From contig NC_134889.1 of assembly GCF_041734735.1 (NCBI RefSeq), forward strand, positions 250,001 to 314,000: a DNA stretch of 64,000 nt, in the 5' to 3' direction. The notes under the pieces are model-generated. The model did no database searches, was not told the DNA's origin, and saw nothing but the letters and a program-made list of their open reading frames with translations. Of this stretch, positions 21,721-33,309 are shown piece after piece (the first letter of the stretch is position 1; each line of letters starts with the position of its first letter). The translations under genes and the position numbers were made by a program. The stretch is from Babylonia areolata (Eukaryota > Mollusca > Gastropoda > Neogastropoda > Buccinidae).

Positions 21721-24700
21721 CACAGAGAGCTGTCTACATCCCTCCAACACCTTTCCAAACGAAGTGTCTACATCCCTCCAACACCTTTCCCAACAAAATG
21801 TCTACATCCCTCCAACACCTTTCCCAACAAAATGTCTACATCCCTCCAACTCCTTTCCCAACAAAATGTCTACATCCCTCCAACACCTTTCCCAACGAAG
21901 TGTCTACATCCCTCCAACACCTTTCCCAACGAAGTGTCTACATCCCTCCAACACCTTTCCCAACAAAGTGTCTACATCCCTCCTACACCTTTCCCAACAA
22001 AATGTCTACATCCCTCCAACACCTTTCCCAACAAAGTGTCTACATCCCTCCTACACCTTTCCCAACAAAGTGTCTACATCCCTCCAACACCTTTCCCAAC
22101 AAAGTGTCTACATCCCTCCTACACCTTTCCCAACAAAGTGTCTACATCCCTCCTACACCTTTCCCAACAAAGTGTCTACATCCCTCCTACACCTTTCCCA
22201 ACAAAATGTCTACATCCCTCCTACACCTTTCCCAACAAAGTGTCTACATCCCTCCAACACCTTTCCCAACAAAGTGTCTACATCCCTCCAACACCTTTCC
22301 CAACAAAATGTCTACATCCCTCCAACACCTTTCCCAACAAAATGTCTACATCCCTCCAACACCTTTCCCAACAAAATGTCTACATCCCTCCTACACCTTT
22401 CCCAACAAAATGTCTACATCCCTCCTACACATTTCCCAACAAAATGTCTACATCCCTCCAACACCTTTCCCAACAAAGTGTCTACATCCCTCCAACACCT
22501 TTCCCAACAAAATGTCTACATCCCTCCAACACCTTTCCCAACGAAGTGTCTACATCCCTCCAACACCTTTCCCAACAAAGTGTCTACATCCCTCCAACAC
22601 CTTTCCCAACAAAATGTCTACATCCCTCCAACACCTTTCCCAACAAAATGTCTAAATCCCTCCTACACCTTTCCCAAAAAAGTGTCTACATCCCTCCTAC
22701 ACCTTTCCCAACAAAGTGTCTACATCCCTCCAACACCTTTCCCAACAAAATGTCTACATCCCTCCAACACCTTTCCCAACGAAGTGTCTACATCCCTCCT
22801 ACACCTTTCCCAACAAAATGTCTACATCCCTCCTACACATTTCCCAACAAAATGTCTACATCCCTCCAACACCTTTCCCAACAAAGTGTCTACATCCCTC
22901 CAACACCTTTCCCAACGAAGTGTCTACATCCCTCCTACACCTTTCCCAACAAAATGTCTACATCCCTCCAACACCTTTCCCAACGAAGTGTCTACATCCC
23001 TCCTACACCTTTCCCAACAAAGTGTCTACATCCCTCCAACACCTTTCCCAACAAAGTGTCTACATCCCTCCAACACCTTTCCCAACAAAATGTCTACATC
23101 CCTCCTACACCTTTCCCAACAAAATGTCTACATCCCTCCAACACCTTTCCCAACAAAGTGTCTACATCCCTCCAACACCTTTCCCAACAAAGTGTCTACA
23201 TCCCTCCAACACCTTTCCCAACAAAGTGTCTACATCCCTCCTACACCTTTCCCAACAAAGTGTCTACATCCCTCCTACACCTTTCCCAACAAAGTGTCTA
23301 CATCCCTCCTACACCTTTCCCCAACAGTGTCTACATCCCTCCAACTCCTTTCCCAACAAAGTGTCTACATCCCTCCTACACCTTTCCCAACAAAATGTCT
23401 ACATCCCTCCAACACCTTTCCCAACAAAGTGTCTACATCCCTCCTACACCTTTCCCCAACAGTGTCTACATCCCTCCAACTCCTTTCCCAACAAAATGTC
23501 TACATCCCTCCTACACCTTTCCCGACATTTCCCAACAAAATGTCTACATCCCTCCTACACCTTTCCCAACAAAGTGTCTACATCCCTCCTACACCTTTCC
23601 CAACAAAATGTCTACATCCCTCCAACACCTTTCCCAACAAAATGTCTACATCCCTCCAACACCTTTCCCAACAAAATGTCTACATCCCTCCTACACCTTT
23701 CCCAACAAAGTGTCTACATCCCTCCAACACCTTTCCCAACAAAGTGTCTACATCCCTCCTACACCTTTCCCAACAAAATGTCTACATCCCTCCAACACCT
23801 TTCCCAACGAAGTGTCTACATCCCTCCTACACCTTTCCCAACAAAATGTCTACATCCCTCCTACACCTTTCCCAACAAAATGTCTACATCCCTCCTACAC
23901 CTTTCCCAACAAAGTGTCTACATCACTCCTACACCTTTCCCAACAAAATGTCTACATCCCTCCTACACCTTTCCCAACAAAGTGTCTACATCCCTCCTAC
24001 ACATTTCCCAACAAAGTGTCTACATCCCTCCAACACCTTTCCCAACAAAGTGTCTACATCCCTCCAACACCTTTCCCAACAAAGTGTCTACATCCCTCCT
24101 ACACCTTTCCCAACAAAATGTCTACATCCCTCCTACACCTTTCCCAACAAAGTGTCTACATCCCTCCTACACCTTTCCCAACAAAATGTCTACATCCCTC
24201 CTACACCTTTCCCAACAAAATGTCTACATCCCTCCAACACCTTTCCCAACAAAATGTCTACATCCCTCCTACACCTTTCCCCAACAGTGTCTACATCCCT
24301 CCAACACCTTTCCCAACAAAGTGTCTACATCCCTCCAACACCTTTCCCAACAAAGTGTCTACATCCCTCCAACACCTTTCCCAACAAAATGTCTACATCC
24401 CTCCAACACCTTTCCCAACAAAGTGTCTACATCCCTCCTACACCTTTCCCAACAGTGTCTACATCCCTCCAACACCTTTCCCAACAAAGTGTCTACATCC
24501 CTCCAACACCTTTCCCAACAAAGTGTCTACATCCCTCCAACACCTTTCCCAACAAAATGTCTACATCCCTCCAACACCTTTCCCAACAAAGTGTCTACAT
24601 CCCTCCTACACCTTTCCCAACAGTGTCTACATCCCTCCTACACCTTTCCCAACAAAGTGTCTACATCCCTCCTACACCTTTCCCAACAAAATGTCTACAT

Positions 24701-24747
24701 CCCTCCAACACCTTTCCCAACAAAATGTCTACATCCCTCCAACACCT
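21721..24747. repeat. 34-bp minisatellite, about 89 copies (3 kb)
   Basis: The largest array. Unit TACATCCCTCCAACACCTTT plus CCCAACAAAGTGTC with C/T, A/G and G/A variants mixed along its length. All three plus-strand frames are open for long distances (up to 1,021 codons) because the unit and its rotations lack stops. An orphan fragment of the same unit lies at 27598-27655. Confidence 0.97.
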
Positions 24748-25008
24748 GGGTGATAAATGGACTGCTGTTTAAATTGTATTATTTTGGTGTATCTCAGGCA
24801 TTTAAAAATTCTTTAAGGCAATTAAGAATTCTTTCAAGTCCACATAAAAGGAGACGTGGCTATCACCGCAATCATGCTGTAACATTTTGCTGTTTTTCTC
24901 TGCATCTAAACAGATGTACAAGTTTAGTTACACCCACCAGGAAAGTACGACACGGTCAATTCAATTTCTCTTCTGTGTTCATTCTAGTTAAATGAGTATC
25001 CACTTTAA
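24748..25008. other. unassigned sequence between the array and the piggyBac end
   Basis: AT-rich, no ORF of note. Together with 27166-27597 it forms the flanks of the piggyBac element and interrupts the 34-bp array, so it may be the host repeat into which the piggyBac inserted. Confidence 0.5.
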
Positions 25009-25274
25009 CCTCTTGACTGCGCTGTTGACATACGACGTACGTCATGAAATGTTGCCCACCAATGCTGTATTGACATACGCCATATGTCATGTTACAACGT
25101 TCTATGTTTCGAGTCCCGCATTACGGAAAATACAGTCTGCTAACCATTAAATTAGCTCCTCTGAGAGCTCTTTATCTCCTGAGTTCCATAAGCTAAAATT
25201 ATTCACCTCATTTGGCATATCTATGGCGAAAGTTTTGCAAGTTTGTATGAAGCTCAAGTTGTGTTTGCAAAGTC

Positions 25275-25495
25275 ATGGCTGAACGCAGACAAACCCGAAC
25301 ATTTGCACTAGTACTGGAAGAAATCTTTCACGATGCAAATAGTAGAGATGAAGATTGTGGACTGAATGAGATAGAACTACGTGAAGTTGATGCCGAAGAT
25401 GCTGATTTTGACATGGAGGGTGGTTGGAGGTGGAGTTGCTTGACGAAACTGAAGACAGACAAGATCAGCTGATCAAGATGCAGGTGGGTGTTTAC
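25275..25495 (+). pseudogene. piggyBac transposase, N-terminal piece
   Basis: 65 codons, acidic after the first 20 residues (DEDCGLNEIELREVDAEDAD), as in many piggyBac proteins. It ends near a GTGGGT donor-like site; an AG acceptor at about 26176 precedes the C-terminal part, so an intron may have separated them. Confidence 0.6.
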
Positions 25496-26097
25496 GTGGT
25501 TTGTCAGTTTATTATTTGCTTTCTGTTTATTGTAACAATGAATATGACTGCATTGTGTGTGTTTTGAATGTGTTATCTGTGGTAAGTAGCTTCGTCAGTC
25601 ACTGATCAGTGTGTGTGAGTGAGAGAGAGTCAGTCACATGGGTACTGTGTGTGACCATCACAGCCCAGGTAGGCGTGGCTCGCTGGCTGGCTCATTGTTG
25701 ATGACAGTGTGTGTCGCTCGCCTAGAGCTTTCTGTGTATTCATTCCCGAGTGTGTATTGGTTTGTTGTTGTTACTGTTGTTGTTTTGTGTGTGAGTGGGG
25801 GAGGGAGGGGCTGAGGAGATGTTTATAAAACTGAAATCAGAGAAAGATATACAGAATTGTATGCCTAAATTACTTTGTATATGCAACACTTGTACAAGTG
25901 TGTGTGTGTGTGTGTGTGTGTTGTCATTTTGTTTTGTATGAGAAAGAAAGAATGAAGGCGGCGTGGCATACCATGAACCAGTTTCAGTGTGTGTGTGTGC
26001 GTTGGGGGTTTGGGGTGGGGTAGGTGTGTGTGTGTTTGTATTTAATCTTCTGAAAACAATCAGAAATAAAATGGTACCATTACATAACCTTTTTATA

Positions 26098-26100
<3 letters not shown>

Positions 26101-26130
<30 letters not shown>
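26101..26130 (+). repeat. 30-nt poly(A) tract with upstream AATAAA
   Basis: An unbroken run of 30 A. AATAAA lies at 26065-26070, about 31 nt upstream. This is the arrangement at the 3' end of a retroposed transcript, inside the piggyBac element's possible intron. Confidence 0.6.
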
Positions 26131-26133
<3 letters not shown>

Positions 26134-26175
26134 CCAAAAACCAAAAAAACTTAGTCTTTTATGAAATGTGTTTCA

Positions 26176-26750
26176 GGTATGCAGCATGGTGATGATCATG
26201 ATGTTCATCCTGGACCATCTGGAGTTGACAACTTGCCACAAACCTACAGCTGAAGACCACCAGCAGCAAGACCAAAGGGCAGTAAACAAACCTCCAGCAA
26301 TTCTGGATTACAACAAAAACATGGGTGCCATGGACCATCATGACCAACAGCTGCAGCCCTACAATGCCACAAGAAAAACCCTGAAGTGGTACAAATAGCT
26401 GTGTGTCATTTTCTACAAATTGCCATGCTGAATGCACACATCCTCTACAAAAAAGCAGGCAACAGCAGTATATTCCTGGACTTCCAGAAGGATGTAACTA
26501 GTGCCATGATTTTTGGTGACCAAGACCCAGACACTGCTAAAGATGACCACGCTGTTCGTCTGTGTGGACAATACTTCACTGATGTCATCCCACATACCCC
26601 ACAGAAGGCCTGGCCACAAAGGAGGTGCAGTCTGCTGGAAGAAAGGACAAAGAAAGGATGTGAGGTTCTACTGCCCAGACTGCCCCAGCACTGTGTCTTG
26701 AAGACTGTTTCCGCAAGTACCACACACAGCGTTTTTACTGGGGATAGATG
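26176..26750 (+). pseudogene. piggyBac transposase, C-terminal pieces
   Basis: Two frames carry the C-terminal part of the DDE domain (NMGAMDHHDQ, LNAHILYKK) and the terminal cysteine-rich motif (C..C-x12-C-x2-C type). There is an in-frame stop after WYK at 26398 and a shift before the cysteine-rich end. It cannot encode an active transposase as it stands. Confidence 0.75.
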
Positions 26751-27165
26751 ATGGGTGAGTACACACTTTTCATTATTTGTGTGGACTGTGTTGGAGTCTT
26801 ATGGACCTGGACACTGTTGCTCAGCCTTGACAGTGTGTGTGGTTGATCACAACAGTCACAAGGAAGACTGGTTGATAACCTGGTTGATGTTGTAACACCT
26901 ACATGATGGAATGGCAGTCCCCTTCTTTTTTTTTTAATTATATTTTATGGAATTTTTGTGTCAGATTGACTCATTATTTGAACATGTGAGTATTAAAACC
27001 AAATCTTGGTTCATTTTCCTTTCATTTGATATATACTTTTATGCAGTTATCTTCAGTACTTTTTGAAATATAAGCAAATTAAAATCATTGGCATGTTTTT
27101 CTTGTTTTTCTGAAAATTTTCTCAGTATAGGCTATACCAAAACGTACTAGCAGTGAAGGAGTTAA

Positions 27166-27440
27166 AAGATTCATATGCAGTAAACATGTCGATGATGTAG
27201 TCTGTGTCACTGTATGTGTTCTGTCCAGAATTTGTATTTCTTTCCATTTAATTGCGAACAAGAAAATCGAGGTCACGCCGTACACTCACTAAGCATTGCC
27301 AACGCTACTGCAACTGGGATGTGGTAATATGTTGTTTTTTAATCCCGGAAATGGCCTCAACTAAATAAACCGTTAATGATACAAGAAACATGGCTTAATT
27401 CGGGAGACTTACAAACTGTTACTCGTATGATTGTGAAGAT
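27166..27440. other. unassigned sequence beyond the piggyBac right end
   Basis: AT-rich intron sequence with no gene; possibly the continuation of the element interrupted by the piggyBac insertion. Confidence 0.4.
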
Positions 27441-27597
27441 TTTTTTTCCTACGATTTTTAAGCCTAATTTGGTATTGGCGGACAAAGTATTTCCAAAGAA
27501 AATGGCAATGTTAAAGTTTACCACAGACACACACACACACACAGACAACCAAACAACGGGTTATAACATACTCACTTTGTTTACACAAGTGAGTCAA
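27441..27597. repeat. dispersed repeat with internal microsatellite, copy 2
   Basis: CTAATTTGGTATTGGCGG, ATGTTAAAGTTTACC, (CA)n, then ACGGGTTATAACATACTC and GTTTACACAAGTGAGTCAAA. Same layout as at 11.7 kb. It ends exactly where the orphan piece of the 34-bp array resumes. Confidence 0.75.
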
Positions 27598-27655
27598 AAA
27601 GTGTCTACATCCTCTCAACACCTTTCTCAACAAACTGTCTACATCCCTCCAACAA
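27598..27655. repeat. orphan fragment of the 34-bp array
   Basis: AGTGTCTACATCCTCTCAAC and a second partial unit, clearly the unit of the array ending at 24747. It shows that the 2.85 kb between them was inserted into the array. Confidence 0.85.
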
Positions 27656-27741
27656 CAAAACTTTGTCATGACAGAAACTTGTTTGTGCATGGTGAGCAAT
27701 GTTCTGTGATTGAAACCTGGTTTCTGTGACCCAGCACTCAC

Positions 27742-27968
27742 CCTCTGGGTCTGCAGGGTTGCCATAGGACCCAGGAATGCAGCGCTGACAGTGTGGTCCG
27801 GTGGTTCGGTGCTGGCAGTGGTCACACAGCCCCACTCCCTGGCTGCAGTTGCTGTGGTTGTTGCAGTCACAGCTCTCATTGCACCAGGGGCTGGTCCAGC
27901 CCAGCTGACACTGGCACTGGTAGTCAGGAGGACCCGAGCAGTTGCCATGGATACACTCATAGAAACAC
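27742..27968 (-). CDS. MEGF8: MEGF8 exon: EGF plus laminin-type EGF
   Basis: 227 nt; acceptor GTTGCAG|GTGTTT, donor CAGAGG|GTGAGT. It encodes CFYECIHGNCSGPPDYQC and CQLGWTSPWC (EGF), followed by CDCNNHSNCSQGVGLCDHC and HCQRCIPGSYGNP (laminin EGF). The SGPPD and LGWTS motifs match vertebrate MEGF8. The first 30 or so bases are repeated in the 66-bp array immediately upstream in the transcript. Confidence 0.95.
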
Positions 27969-28074
27969 CTGCAACCACAGGAGATGTATACTTGACACAC
28001 TATTCACAACACTCTGGTACACACCTTATGATTGAATGAATACCTCTCACACCACACACTGAACCATAACACTC

Positions 28075-28430
28075 AGGAGGATGTAGGTTCAACAACACAG
28101 CTGTTGTCATGGATACACTCATAGAAACACCTGCAACCACAGGCTGATGTAGGTTCAACAACACAGCTGTTGTCATGGATACACTCATAGAAACACCTGC
28201 AACCAGTCTGATGTAGGTTCAACAACACAGCTGTTGTCATGGATACACTCATACAAACACCTGCAACCACAGTCTGATGTAGGTTCAACAACACAGCTGT
28301 TGTCATGGATACACTCATACAAACACCTGCAACCACAGGCTGATGTAGGTTCAACAACACAGCTGTTGTCATGGATACACTCATACAAACACCTGCAACC
28401 ACAGGCTGATGCAGGTTCAACAACACTGTC
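28075..28430 (-). repeat. 66-bp minisatellite copying the EGF exon start
   Basis: About 5.5 units. On the minus strand each has GGTTGCAG|GTGTTTCTATGA and GTGTATCCATG, the acceptor and 33 or so bases of the exon at 27742-27968. The unit is 22 codons and stays open in the exon frame, giving a repeating CFYECIHDNSCVVEPTSACG, but the frame closes before the genuine acceptor. Confidence 0.93.
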
Positions 28431-29530
28431 TCTACATTTCATGGCAGACAAAGTGCACTATCTACGTTTCATGGCAGCAAAAGAAACCACAGCATCTTCA
28501 TTTCGTGGCAAACCAAGACACCATGCTATCTACATTTCATGGCAAACCAAGACACCACGCTATCTACATTTCATGGCAGACCAAGACACCATGCTATCTA
28601 CATTTCATGGCAGACCAAGAAACAGCATCTACATTTCATGGCAAACCAAGACACCACGCTATCTACATTTCGTGGCAAACCAAGACACCACACTATCTAC
28701 ATTTCATGGCAAACCAAGACACCACGCTATCTACATTTCATGGCAGACCAAGACACCATGCTATCTACATTTCATGGCAGACCAAGACACCATGCTATCT
28801 ACATTTCGTGGCAAACCAAGACACCATGCTATCTACATTTCATGGCAGACCAAGACACCATGCTATCTACATTTCATGGCAGACCAAGACACCATGCTAT
28901 CTACATTTCATGGCAGACCAAGACACCATGCTATCTACATTTCATGGCAGACCAAGACACCATGCTATCTACATTTCATGGCAGACCAAGAAACAACAGC
29001 ACCTACATTTCATGGCAGACCAAGACACCACGCTATCTTCATTTCATGGCAGACCAAGAAACAGCATCTACATTTCGTGGCAAACCAAGACACCATGCTA
29101 TCTACATTTCATGGCAGACCAAGAAACAACAGCACCTACATTTCATGGCAGACCAAGACACCACGCTATCTTCATTTCATGGCAGACCAAGAAACAGCAT
29201 CTACATTTCGTGGCAAACCAAGACACCATGCTATCTACATTTCATGGCAAACCAAGACACCATGCTATCTACATTTCATGGCAGACCAAGACACCATGCT
29301 ATCTACATTTCATGGCAGACCAAGAAACAACAGCACCTACAATGCATGGCAGACCAAGACACCATGCTATCTTCATTTCATGGCAGACCAAGAAACAGCA
29401 TCTACATTTCGTGGCAAACCAAGACACCACGCCATCTACATTTCATGGCAGACCAAGAAACAGCATCTACATTTCGTGGCAGACCAAGACACCACACTAT
29501 CTACATTTCATGGCAAACCAAGACAGCACA
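28431..29530. repeat. 34-bp minisatellite (CATTTCATGGCAGACC type), about 32 copies
   Basis: Units of 28-37 bp: CATTTCATGGCAGACCAAGA plus CACCATGCTATCTA, with GCAAACC and AACAGCAT variants. Blocks with the same order of variants repeat (about 28985-29090 and 29105-29210). Open in several frames without being coding. Confidence 0.93.
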
Positions 29531-29649
29531 GTATCCACACCCACTGTCACAATCATTGTAAAAGCACTGTGTTCAATCCCCAACTCTCTCTCCAGACCAA
29601 GACAGTTTTGCTTCACCTTGTCTTTACATGTGACAGACATGTCTATCAC

Positions 29650-29835
29650 CATCAGAGCAGCAGAGGAAGCAACTGCTGTCCTGACCTGGGCTAAAATTTC
29701 ATTATAGTGGAGTGTCTTGCCCTAGTTACATCCCCATTTTCTTGGCAAAGAGGGTTATTGAACAGTTGGCACTGGAATGGTTCCCACCCTCAAGGCTGCA
29801 GCACAAAGAGCCAGTGCAATCTTGTCTCCTAGTTT
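29650..29835. repeat. dispersed repeat, copy 1 (GCAGAGGAAGCAACTGCTGT)
   Basis: Shares with 36070-36235 a run of similar blocks: AGCAGAGGA-GCAACTGCTGT, then ATAGTGGAG, AGTTACATCCCCA and GGCACTGG. The family is not identified. Confidence 0.65.
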
Positions 29836-29867
29836 GTCATAGTCCTTCACAAAAGACTATACTGTAA

Positions 29868-30505
29868 ATGAATTCCCAGTGCAGTGGAGAAACAACGTGA
29901 CAAAGACCCCTATAAATGAATTCCCAGTGCAGTGGAGAAACAACGTGACAAAGACCCCTATAAATGAATTCCCAGTGCAGTGGAGAAACAACGTGACAAA
30001 GACCCCTATAAATGAATTCCCAGTGCAGTGGAGAAACAACGTGACAAAGACCCCTATAAATGAATTCCCAATACAGTGGAGAAACAACGTGACAAAGACC
30101 CCTATAAATGAATTCCCAATACAGTGGAGAAACAACGTGACAAAGACCCCTATAAATGAATTCCCAGTGCAGTGGAGAAACAACGTGACAAAGACCCCTA
30201 TAAATGAATTCCCAGTGCAGTGGAGAAACAACGTGACAAAGACCCCTATAAATGAATTCCCAGTGCAGTGGAGAAACAACGTGACAAAGACCCCTATAAA
30301 TGAATTCCCAGTGCAGTGGAGAAACAACGTGACAAAGACCCCTATAAATGAATTCCCAGTGCAGTGGAGAAACAACGTGACAAAGACCCCTATAAATGAA
30401 TTCCCAGTGCAGTGGAGAAACAACGTGACAAAGACCCCTATAAATGAATTACCAGTGCAGTGGAGAAACAACGTGACAAAGACCCCTATAAATGAATTCC
30501 CAGTG
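29868..30505. repeat. 48-bp minisatellite, first block (13 near-perfect copies)
   Basis: Unit GAATTCCCAGTGCAGTGGAG plus AAACAACGTGACAAAGACCCCTATAAAT. This block is almost uniform, unlike the diverged second block beyond the SINE. Confidence 0.95.
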
Positions 30506-30902
30506 ACGGGCGCAATAGCCGAGTGGTTAAAGCGTTGGACTGTCAATCTGAGGGTCCCGGGTTCGAATCACGGTGACGGCGCCTGGTGGGTGAAGGGTGG
30601 AGATTTTTACGATCTCCCAGGTCAACATATGTGCAGACCTGCTAGTGCCTGAACCCCCTTCGTGCGTATATGCAAGCAGAAGATCAAATGCGCACGTTAA
30701 AGATCCTGTAATCCATGTCAGCGTTCGGTGGGTTATGGAAACAAGAACATACCCAGCAAGCACACCCCCGAAAACGGAGTATGGCTGCCTACATGGCGGG
30801 GTAAAAACGGTCATACACGTAAAAGCCCACTCGTGTGCATATGAGTGAACGTGGGAGTTGCAGCCCACGAACGCAGAAGAAGAAGAAGAAGAAGAAGAAG
30901 AA
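30506..30902 (+). mobile_element. tRNA-derived SINE with (AAG)n tail
   Basis: The head has a tRNA-like A box (TAGCCGAGTGGTTAA) and B box (GGGTTCGAATCACGG), followed by a body shared with the copy at 52.2 kb. The tail is (AAG)n at 30868-30902. GAATTCCCAGTG at 30494-30505 and 30903-30914 is a 12-bp target duplication, taken from the host array unit. Confidence 0.9.
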
Positions 30903-33083
30903 GAATTCCCAGTGCAGTGGAGAAACAGCCCGATAAAGACCCTATAAATGAATTCCCAGTGCAGTGGAGAAACAGCCTGACAGAGACCCCAATAAATGAA
31001 TTCTGAGTGCAGCGGAGAAACAGCCTGACAGAGACCCCAATAAATGAATTCCCAGTGCAGTGGAGAAACAGCCTGACAAAGACCCCTATAAATGAATTCC
31101 CAGTGCAGTGGAGAAACAGCCTGACAGAGACCCCTATAAATGAATTCCCAGTGCAGTGGAGAAACAACGTGACAAAGACCCCTATAAATGAATTCCCAGT
31201 GCAGTGGAGAAACAGCCTGACAGAGACCCCAATAAATGAATTCTGAGTGCAGCGGAGAAACAGCCTGACAGAGACCCCAATAAATGAATTCTGAGTGCAG
31301 CGGAGAAACAGCCTGACAGAGACCCCAATAAATGAATTCTGAGTGCAGCGGAGAAACAGCCAGACAAAGACCCCTATAAATGAATTCCCAGTGCAGTTGA
31401 GAAACAGCGTGACAAAGACCCCTATAAATAAATTCCCAGTGCAGTGGAGAAAAAGCGTGACAAAGACCCCTATAAATGAATTCCCAGTGCAGTGGAGAAA
31501 CAGCCTGACAGAGACCCCTAGAAATGAATTCCCAGTGCAGAGGAAAAACAGTGTGACAAAGACCCCTATAAATGAATTCCCAGTGCAGTGGAGAAACGGC
31601 GTGACAAAGACCCCTATAAATGAATTCCCAGTGCAGTGGAGAAACAGCCTGACAGAGACCCCTAGAAATGAATTCCCTGTGCATTGGAGAAACAGCCTGA
31701 CAAAGACCCCTATAAATGAATTCCCAGTGCAGTGGAGAAACAACCTGACAAAGACCCCTATAAATGAATTCCCTGTGCAGTGAAGAAACAGTGTGACAAA
31801 GAGCCCTATAAATGAATTCCCAGTGCAGTAGAGAAACAGTGTGACAAAGACCCCTATAAATGAATTCCCTGTGCAGTGGAGAAACAGTGTGACAAAGACC
31901 CCTACTAATGAATTCCCAGTGTAGTGGAGAAACAGTCAGACATGAATACCCAGTGCAGTAGAGAAACAGCCAGACAAAGACCCCTGTAACTGAATTCCCT
32001 GTGCATTGGAGAAACAGCCTGACAAAGACCCCTATACATGAATTCCCAGTGCAGTGGAGAAACAGCCAGACATGAATTCCCAGTGCAGTGGAGAAACAGC
32101 CTGACAAAGACCCCTATAAATGAATTTCCAGTGCAGTGGAGAAACAGCCAGACATGAATTCCCAGTGCAGTGGAAAATCAACCTGACAGAGACCCCTATT
32201 AATGAATTCCCTGTGCAGTGGAGAAACAGCCAGACAAAGACCCCTATACATGAATTCCCAGTGCAGTGGAGAAACAGTGTGACAAAGACCCCTACAAATG
32301 AATTCCCAGTGTAGTGGAGAAATAGTCAGACATGAATACCCAGTGCAGTAGAGAAACAGCCAGACAAAGACCCCTATAACTGAATTCCCTGTGCATTGGA
32401 GAAACAGCCTGACAAAGACCCCTATACATGAATTCCCAGTGCAGTGGAGAAACAGCCAGACAAAGACCCCTATAAATGAATTCCCTGTGCAGTGGAGAAA
32501 CAGCCAGACATGAATTCCCAATGCAGTGGAGAAACAGTGTGACAAAGACCCCTATAAATGAATTCCCAGTGCAGTGGAGAAACAGCCAGACAAAGACCCC
32601 TATAAATGAATTCCCAATGCAGTGGAGAAACAGTGTGACAAAGACCCCTATAAATGAATTCCCAGTGCAGTGGAGAAACAGCCAGACAAAGACCCCTATA
32701 AATGAATTCCCAGTGCAGTGGAGAAACAGCCAGACATGAATTCCCAGTGCAGTGGAGAAACAGCCAGACAGAGACCCCTATAAATGAATTCCCTGTGCAG
32801 TGGAGAAAAAACCTGACAGAGACCCCTATAATTGAATTCCCTGTGCAATGGAGAAACAGCCAGCCAAAGACCCCTATAAATGAATTCCCAGTGCAGTGGA
32901 GAAACAGTCAGACATGAATTCCCAGTGCAGTGGAGAAACAGCCAAAGACCCCTATAAATTAATTCCCAGTGCAGTGGAGAAACAGCTAGACAAAGACCCC
33001 TATAAATGATTTCCCAGTGCAGTGGAGAAACAGACATGAATTCCCAGTGCAGTGGAGAAACAGCCAGACAGACCCCAACTCAC
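30903..33083. repeat. 48-bp minisatellite, second block, running up to the cbEGF exon donor
   Basis: Some 45 units, more varied than the first block (CAGCCTGACAGAGACC, short ACATGAATTC forms). Next to the donor at 33083 the minus strand CACTGCGAGAAAAC|GTGAGT is followed by TGTCTGGCTGTTTCTCCACT, matching the unit, so the unit may have begun as exon end plus donor and since diverged. Confidence 0.9.
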
Positions 33084-33309
33084 GTTTTCTCGCAGTGCAG
33101 TCTGCCATCCCCGATGAAGCCCTGGTTGCAGTGACACTCATACTTGTCGAAGCTGTTGTGACAGGTTGCGTTAGAGTGACAGTCATGCAGGCCCAGGCGG
33201 CACTCCTCCACGTCAGGACAGCGGTCATAGGACCAGGAGGCCGGCTCACTGACTGACAGGTTGTACCGCTCACCCACCACTGCGCCACATGTCACGTTGC
33301 TCTGTGGTC
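33084..33309 (-). CDS. MEGF8: MEGF8 exon: calcium-binding-type EGF domain
   Basis: 226 nt; acceptor ATTTCAG|GACCAC, donor GAAAAC|GTGAGT. After a sequon (SNVTC) and a WSYDRCP stretch comes a cbEGF signature, DVEECRLGLHDCHSNATC, with the YECHCNQGF core and a final HCEKT. This matches the CPDVDECRLGL region of vertebrate MEGF8 and is the strongest single piece of evidence for the gene's identity. Confidence 0.95.

Larger units (their letters stand above)
25009..27161 (+). mobile_element. piggyBac DNA transposon, 2.15 kb, degenerate
   Basis: Flanked by TTAA at 25005-25008 and 27162-27165. Terminal inverted repeats CCTCTTGACTGC and, reversed, CTCCTTCACTGC match at 9 of 12 positions. Two tandem subterminal near-palindromes around TTGACATACG...GTCATG follow the left end. 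Inside are an N-terminal peptide from 25275 (MAERRQTRTFALVLEEIF, acidic after) and C-terminal piggyBac pieces: DYNKNMGAMDHHDQQLQPY and RKTLKWYK, then LNAHILYKKAG, and in another frame CWKKGQRKDVRFYCPDCPS and LEDCFRKYH. The middle of the transposase, including most of the catalytic region, is missing, and frames are broken. Confidence 0.9.

Noticed and set aside
21707-24995. Very long plus-strand ORFs (up to 1,021 codons) in the 34-bp array
   Set aside because: All three frames are open with the same rotating peptide; this follows from a stop-free 34-bp unit and is not evidence of a gene.
28234-29707. Plus-strand ORFs of 340-486 codons
   Set aside because: They run through the 34-bp array antisense to MEGF8; repetitive and without domains.
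30520-30580. tRNA gene
   Set aside because: A and B boxes are present but the sequence continues into a SINE body with a target duplication, and there is no matching acceptor stem.
30527-32107. 526-codon minus-strand ORF
   Set aside because: It passes through the SINE and 48-bp array; no exon-like ends and no homology to MEGF8.
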